Shown piece after piece: positions 59,887 to 64,000 of a stretch of 64,000 nt of DNA. A program made the position numbers and the translations under genes. The stretch is from NCBI GenBank assembly GCA_036563805.1, contig DATCLS010000010.1:1-64000 (forward strand), written 5' to 3'. The notes under the pieces are model-generated. The model ran no database searches and was not told the origin of the DNA. It worked only from the letters and a program-made list of their open reading frames with translations. The first letter of the stretch is position 1, and each line of letters begins with the position of its first letter. The stretch is from DATCLS01 sp036563805. GTDB lineage: Bacteria; Actinomycetota; Acidimicrobiia; Acidimicrobiales; VFJN01.

Positions 59887-61293
59887 TCAGTCCAGGTCGG
59901 CGGGGGTGGCGAACGTGCCGGCGACGGCGGTGGCGGCGGCGACGGCCGGGGACACGAGGTGCGTGCGGCCGCCCCGCCCCTGGCGGCCCTCGAAGTTGCG
60001 GTTGCTGGTCGAGGCCGACCGCTCGCCGGGGGCGAGCTTGTCGGGGTTCATGGCCAGGCACATCGAGCAGCCGGGCTCGCGCCACTCGAAGCCCGCCGCG
60101 GTCAGCACCTTGTCGAGGCCCTCGGCCTCGGCCTGGGCCTTGACCGCGTGCGAGCCCGGCACCACCAGCGTCCGCACGCCGGGCGCCACGCGCCGGCCCT
60201 CGGCCACCGCGGCCGCGGCCCGCAGGTCCTCGATCCGGCTGTTGGTGCACGACCCGATGAACACGGTGTCGACCCGGACGTCGCGCATCGGCGTGCCGGG
60301 CTCGAGGCCCATGTACTCGAGCGCCCGCTGGGCGGCGTTGCGCTCGGACGGGTCGGCGAACTCGTCGGGGGAGGGCACGGTGCCGGTGATGGGGACGACC
60401 TGGCCGGGGTTGGTGCCCCAGGTCACGTGGGGCACGATCTCGGCCGCGTCCAGCTCGACCTCCTTGTCGAACGTCGCCCCCTCGTCGGTGGGCAGCGTCC
60501 GCCAGTCGTCGAGCGCCTGCTCCCAGGCGGCGCCGGTGGGGGCGTGGCGCCGGCCCTCGAGGTAGGCGAACGTCACGTCGTCGGGGGCGATCAGGCCCGC
60601 CTTGGCGCCGGCCTCGATCGACATGTTGCACACGGTCATCCGGCCCTCCATCGAGAGCGACCGGATCGTGCTGCCCCGGTACTCGATGATCGAGCCGATG
60701 CCGCCGCCCGTGCCGATGCGGCCGATGATGGCGAGGATCACGTCCTTGGCCGTGGCGCCGGCCGGCAGCTCGCCCTCGACGGTCACGGCCATCGTGCCCG
60801 GCCGCTGCTGGGGGAGGGTCTGCGTGGCCAGCACGTGCTCGACCTCGCTGGTGCCGATGCCGAACGCCAGCGCCCCGAACGCCCCGTGGGTCGAGGTGTG
60901 GCTGTCGCCGCACACGACGGTCATGCCCGGCTGGGTCAGGCCCTGCTCGGGGCCGATGATGTGGACGATGCCCTGGCCGGCGTCGCCCATGGCGTAGCAG
61001 GTGATGCCGAACTCGGCGCAGTTCTTGCGGAGCACCTCCATCTGCTTGGCCGAGATCGGGTCCGCGATCGGCTGGTCGAGGCCGGTGGTCGGCACGTTGT
61101 GGTCCATCGTCGCCACGGTGAGGTCGGACCGGCGGACCGTGCGGCCGGCGAGCCGCAGGCCGTCGAACGCCTGGGGCGAGGTCACCTCGTGGACCAGGTG
61201 GAGGTCGATGTACAGCAGGTCGGGTTCGCCGTCGCCCGAGCGGACGACGTGCCGGTCCCAGACCTTCTCGCTCAACGTGCGCGGTGTGGCCAT
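59887..61293 (-). CDS. leuC: 3-isopropylmalate dehydratase large subunit
   Basis: 468 residues, an aconitase-family [4Fe-4S] enzyme. Cluster Cys residues are in VFIGSCTNSRIEDLRAA and GCSMCLAMNPD, with the substrate loop CGDSHTSTHGAFGALAFGIGTSEVEHVLATQ. First gene of leuCD. The 63-bp gap to the divergent IclR gene holds TCTCA-N5-TGAGA, so repression by that regulator is likely, as shown for NdgR/LtbR in other actinobacteria. Confidence 0.97.
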   Translation of the reverse strand: MATPRTLSEKVWDRHVVRSGDGEPDLLYIDLHLVHEVTSPQAFDGLRLAGRTVRRSDLTVATMDHNVPTTGLDQPIADPISAKQMEVLRKNCAEFGITCYAMGDAGQGIVHIIGPEQGLTQPGMTVVCGDSHTSTHGAFGALAFGIGTSEVEHVLATQTLPQQRPGTMAVTVEGELPAGATAKDVILAIIGRIGTGGGIGSIIEYRGSTIRSLSMEGRMTVCNMSIEAGAKAGLIAPDDVTFAYLEGRRHAPTGAAWEQALDDWRTLPTDEGATFDKEVELDAAEIVPHVTWGTNPGQVVPITGTVPSPDEFADPSERNAAQRALEYMGLEPGTPMRDVRVDTVFIGSCTNSRIEDLRAAAAVAEGRRVAPGVRTLVVPGSHAVKAQAEAEGLDKVLTAAGFEWREPGCSMCLAMNPDKLAPGERSASTSNRNFEGRQGRGGRTHLVSPAVAAATAVAGTFATPADLD

Positions 61294-61307
61294 CGGACTG
61301 TGCTCCG

Positions 61308-61322
61308 TCTCAAATAGTGAGA
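61308..61322. promoter_or_regulatory. Inverted repeat TCTCA-N5-TGAGA between leuC and iclR
   Basis: Arms at 61308-61312 and 61318-61322, in the 63-bp divergent gap, 15 bp from the leuC start and 34 bp from the IclR start. It is the only inverted repeat in the gap and overlaps the likely leuC -10 area (CTATTT on the - strand). Confidence 0.5.
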
Positions 61323-61356
61323 TGTCGTTCTCGCAAGATGGACTAGCCTAAGCCGC

Positions 61357-61983
61357 GTGGGTGTCGTGGACAAGACGGTTGCGGTGCTCGGGGCGCTGGA
61401 GGCCGGGCCCCGGACGCTGGCCGAGCTGGTGGCCGCCACCGGCCTGTCCCGGGCCACGGCCCACCGGCTGGCCGTGGCGCTCGAGGCCCACGGCCTGGTC
61501 CGGCGCGACGACGAGGGCCGGTTCGCTCTCGGTCTGCGCCTGATCGGCCTCGGCCACGCCGCCGCCGAGGCCGTTCCCGGGTGGGTGCACGCCCGGCCGG
61601 CGCTCGAGTGGCTGCGCGCCGAGACCGGCGAGTCGGTCCAGCTGTTCGTGCGCGACGGCGACGAGCGGGTGTGCGTCGAGTCGCTGGAGGCCGACCACGA
61701 GCTGCGCACGATCGTGCCGGTCGGGGCCCGCTTCCCGCTCGACCGGGGCTCGGGCGGCCGGGCCCTCACCGCCCCGCCCGACGGGGGCGGCTGGGTGGAG
61801 AGCGTGGCCGAGCGGGCCCCGGGCGTGGCCTCGGTCAGCGCGCCGGTGCGGGGGCCCGGCGGCCGGGTGGTGGCGGCGGTGAGCGTGAGCGGGCCCGCCG
61901 ACCGGCTCACCCCCAGCCCCGGCGCCCGCTACGGCGCCGCGGTCGTCGAGGCCGCCGGCCGCATCTCGGCGCGGCTGTCCTGA
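61357..61983 (+). CDS. IclR-family regulator of leuCD (NdgR/LtbR-like)
   Basis: 208 residues, the short IclR form. The N-terminal winged helix is DKTVAVLGALEAGPRTLAELVAATGLSRATAHRLAVALEAHGLVRRDDEGRFALG; the effector domain includes ETGESVQLFVRDGDERVCVESLEADHELRTIVPVGARFPLDRGSGGRAL. An IclR gene divergent from leuCD is the conserved arrangement of Streptomyces NdgR and Corynebacterium LtbR, which control Leu synthesis. TAGCCT lies 7 nt before the GTG with no Shine-Dalgarno. Confidence 0.92.
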   Translation: MGVVDKTVAVLGALEAGPRTLAELVAATGLSRATAHRLAVALEAHGLVRRDDEGRFALGLRLIGLGHAAAEAVPGWVHARPALEWLRAETGESVQLFVRDGDERVCVESLEADHELRTIVPVGARFPLDRGSGGRALTAPPDGGGWVESVAERAPGVASVSAPVRGPGGRVVAAVSVSGPADRLTPSPGARYGAAVVEAAGRISARLS

Positions 61984-62046
61984 CCCGACGGCACCGCCGG
62001 CATCAGCCCAGCCGGCTTGGTCGCCCTGGTTGTGGTCGGCCCGGGG

Positions 62047-63585
62047 TCAGCCCACCTGGCGGGAGCGGCCCTCCCAGTAGGGGGCGCGGAGCTTGAACTT
62101 CTGCAGCTTGCCGGTGGCGGTGCGGGGCAGGGCGTCGCGCACCTCGACCGAGGTCGGGCACTTGTAGTGGGCGAGGCGGTCGCGGCAGAAGGCGATCAGC
62201 TCCTCCTCGGTGGCCGACCGGCCCTCGGCGAACACGACCAGCGCCTTCACCGTCTCGCCCCAGCGCGCGTGGGGCACGCCGATCACCGCCACCTCGGCGA
62301 CGGCCGGGTGCGAGTACAGCGTGTCCTCCACCTCGATCGACGACACGTTCTCGCCGCCCGAGATGATCACGTCCTTCTTGCGGTCGGAGATCGTCAGGTA
62401 GCCCTGGTCGTCGATCGAGCCCCCGTCGCCGGTGTGGAACCAGCCGTCGCGGATCGCCTCGTCCGTGGCCTCGGGCTGGTTCCAGTAGCCGGCCAGCACC
62501 ACGTTCGACCGGGCCAGCACCTCGCCCTCGTCGTCCACCCGGAGGCGCACGCCGAGCGCCGGCGCCCCGGCCCGGCCCAGCAGCTCGGCCCGCTTGGCGG
62601 CGTCGAGGCCGTCCCACTCGGCCCGGCGCCGGTTCATGGTCAACAGCGGCGAGGTCTCGGTCAGGCCGTAGATCTGGATGAACTCCCAGCCTAGCTCGGT
62701 CTCGATGCGCTCGATGGTCTGGGTCGGGGGTGGAGCGCCGGCCACCACGATGCGGACCCGGTCGCGACCGGGCACCGGCCCGTCCCAGCGGCCGGCGGCG
62801 TCGAGGATGGCGGCGCACACGGCCGGCGCCCCGCACAGCAGGGTCACGCCGTGGCGCTCGACGCGCCGGAGGATCTCGGCCCCGTCGATCTTGCGGATCA
62901 CGACCTGGGTGGCGCCCATGCCGGCCAGGGCGTACGGCATGCCCCAGCCGTTGCAGTGGAACATCGGCAGCGTGTGCAGGTACACGTCGCGGTCGCTCAC
63001 CCCGGTCTGCCAGCCGAAGGTGGCGGCGTTGATCCACAGGTTGCGGTGGGTGAGCTGCACGCCCTTGGGGCGGGCGGTGGTGCCGCTCGTGTAGTTGATC
63101 GTGGCCGTGGCGTCCTCGTCGGGCTCCTCCCATGGCTCTGGCTCGGCCGTCGTCTCGGGCCACACCACGTCGTCGCCCTCGCCCAGCACCACCCGGTGCT
63201 CGGCGGTGACGCCGGCCAGGGCCTCGTCGAGCTCGGGGTCGACGAGCAGCATCCGGCTGCCCGAGTGCTCGACGATGTAGCGGACCTCCTCCGCGTTGAG
63301 CCGGAAGTTGATCGGCACCAGCACACGGCCCCAGGCCGACACGCCGAAGAACGACACGAGCAGGCGGGCGGCGTTGGGCGACACGATGGCCACCCGCTCG
63401 CCCCGGCCGATGCCCAAGGCGTCGAGGGCGGCGGCCTGGCGCCGGGCCAGGTCGGCCACCTGACGGTAGGACAGCGCGCCCCACGGCGAGGCCGGCTGGT
63501 CGGGCTCGTCGGCCACGCCCGTGCGGTCGGGGTAGACGACCTCGGCCCGCTCGAGGTGGTCGGCGATGGTCAGCGGAACACGCAT
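62047..63585 (-). CDS. AMP-dependent acyl-CoA synthetase (fatty-acid CoA ligase type)
   Basis: 512 residues of the ANL superfamily: ATINYTSGTTARPKGVQLTHRNL, IQIYGLTETSPLLTMNRR, WFHTGDGGSIDDQGYLTISDRKKDVIISGGENVSSIEVEDTLY and the catalytic Lys in TATGKLQKFKLR. It resembles the medium/long-chain acyl-CoA ligases often annotated AcsM/FadD-like. GAGGGGGG lies 6 nt before the ATG. Unrelated in sequence detail to the ligase at 30365. Substrate unknown. Confidence 0.92.
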   Translation of the reverse strand: MRVPLTIADHLERAEVVYPDRTGVADEPDQPASPWGALSYRQVADLARRQAAALDALGIGRGERVAIVSPNAARLLVSFFGVSAWGRVLVPINFRLNAEEVRYIVEHSGSRMLLVDPELDEALAGVTAEHRVVLGEGDDVVWPETTAEPEPWEEPDEDATATINYTSGTTARPKGVQLTHRNLWINAATFGWQTGVSDRDVYLHTLPMFHCNGWGMPYALAGMGATQVVIRKIDGAEILRRVERHGVTLLCGAPAVCAAILDAAGRWDGPVPGRDRVRIVVAGAPPPTQTIERIETELGWEFIQIYGLTETSPLLTMNRRRAEWDGLDAAKRAELLGRAGAPALGVRLRVDDEGEVLARSNVVLAGYWNQPEATDEAIRDGWFHTGDGGSIDDQGYLTISDRKKDVIISGGENVSSIEVEDTLYSHPAVAEVAVIGVPHARWGETVKALVVFAEGRSATEEELIAFCRDRLAHYKCPTSVEVRDALPRTATGKLQKFKLRAPYWEGRSRQVG

Positions 63586-63707
63586 CTGAGGCCCCCCTCG
63601 TTCCGGTTGGCCCCAGTGTTACCCGACGGCCCGCCGTCCGTACCGGGGTCGGTCCTGACCTGGGCTGATGTGGGCCGCGACGAGGACCCGAGGGGGACCG
63701 CGGCGGC

Positions 63708-63744
63708 CGTGCGGGCCGGGGCCCGGCGGGCCCCGGCCCGCACG
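63708..63744. terminator. Terminator after greA, 17-bp perfect stem
   Basis: CGTGCGGGCCGGGGCCC (63708-63724), loop GGC and its exact reverse complement at 63728-63744, 3 nt past the greA stop on the - strand. Confidence 0.8.
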
Positions 63745-63747
63745 CGG

Positions 63748-64000
63748 TCAGTCGACCGTCACGACCTCGACCGTGAGCTGGGCCCCGGTGGGGGCCGTGA
63801 ACGACACCCGGTCGCCCTTGCTGGCCCCGATCAGCGCCTCGCCGAGCGGCGACGACGGGCTGATGACGTCGAGGTCGTCGTGCCGCTCCTCGATGGAGCC
63901 GACGAGGTAGCGCTCGACGGTGTCGTCGCCCTCGTAGCGGATGCCGACGACGGAGCCGTGCGACACGGTCGTGCCGTCGCTCTCGGCCTCGACGATCTCG
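63748..64000 (-). CDS. greA: Transcription elongation factor GreA, C-terminal part
   Basis: The frame is open to the right edge, so the N-terminal coiled coil lies outside. About 83 residues of the C-terminal FKBP-like domain are visible: SVVGIRYEGDDTVERYLVGSIEERHDDLDVISPSSPLGEALIGASKGDRVSFTAPTG. The SPLGxALIGxxxGDxV motif is diagnostic of GreA/GreB, which rescue backtracked RNA polymerase. Actinobacteria usually have GreA. Confidence 0.9.
   Translation of the reverse strand, partial: EIVEAESDGTTVSHGSVVGIRYEGDDTVERYLVGSIEERHDDLDVISPSSPLGEALIGASKGDRVSFTAPTGAQLTVEVVTVD

Noticed and set aside
1..64000. tRNA, rRNA, CRISPR, insertion sequences, integrases or phage genes
   Set aside because: No T-loop-type sequence in the gaps, no transposase or integrase reading frame and no terminal inverted repeats were found by eye.

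Overview
The window is very GC-rich, uses ATG and GTG starts freely, and carries an actinobacterial gene set: GatCAB, a PASTA-domain Ser/Thr kinase, a SigF/RsbW/STAS partner-switching module, LuxR-type regulators with ATPase domains, F420-type LLM and split-barrel oxidoreductases, and an LPXTG-anchored protein. I read it as Actinomycetota, probably class Acidimicrobiia. The class is an inference from gene style, because no rRNA is present.

Layout. 1-5.5 kb: end of a split-barrel protein, a large LuxR-type ATPase regulator, and a D-2-hydroxyacid dehydrogenase/class III CoA-transferase pair. 5.5-13.2 kb: ligA, a small membrane protein, a four-PASTA kinase, a non-coding stretch holding a candidate structured RNA, an SCP2 protein, a lipoprotein, and a TetR/hydrolase divergent pair. 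13.3-20.5 kb: gatCAB, an Eis-like acetyltransferase, an LPXTG protein, and an ECF sigma factor with its membrane partner. 20.6-29 kb: a MATE exporter, ilvD, a DinB/WYL divergent pair, and the ilvBNC operon behind a leader-peptide attenuator. 29-38 kb: F420-type enzymes, an acyl-CoA ligase, a large secreted subtilase and serC. 38-46 kb: an aminotransferase, an S9 peptidase, TetR, a secreted lipase, serA and a membrane-anchored Lys-rich protein. 46-53.5 kb: a two-permease ABC exporter, a DUF4242 protein, a second LuxR-type regulator broken by a 16-bp tandem duplication, and an acyl-CoA dehydrogenase. 53.5-64 kb: leuA behind its own leader-peptide attenuator, an M1 peptidase, the SigF partner-switching genes, leuCD with a divergent IclR regulator, a second acyl-CoA ligase, and the end of greA.

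How the genes work together. The strongest theme is amino-acid biosynthesis: ilvD, ilvBNC, leuA, leuCD, serA, serC and an aspartate-type aminotransferase lie within 40 kb, though leuB and ilvE are not here. Two of these units have short leader ORFs rich in Val/Leu codons followed by terminators ending in the same T-rich tail. leuCD faces an IclR regulator across an inverted repeat, as in the NdgR/LtbR systems of other actinobacteria.

Points most worth a second look: the candidate RNA at about 10484-10635; the two attenuators; the 25-bp perfect palindrome covering a WYL regulator's start codon; the 16-bp frameshifting duplication; a -10-like hexamer sitting 5-9 nt before many start codons (leaderless transcription); and an RsbW-like protein that has lost its ATP-binding residues beside an intact paralogue.
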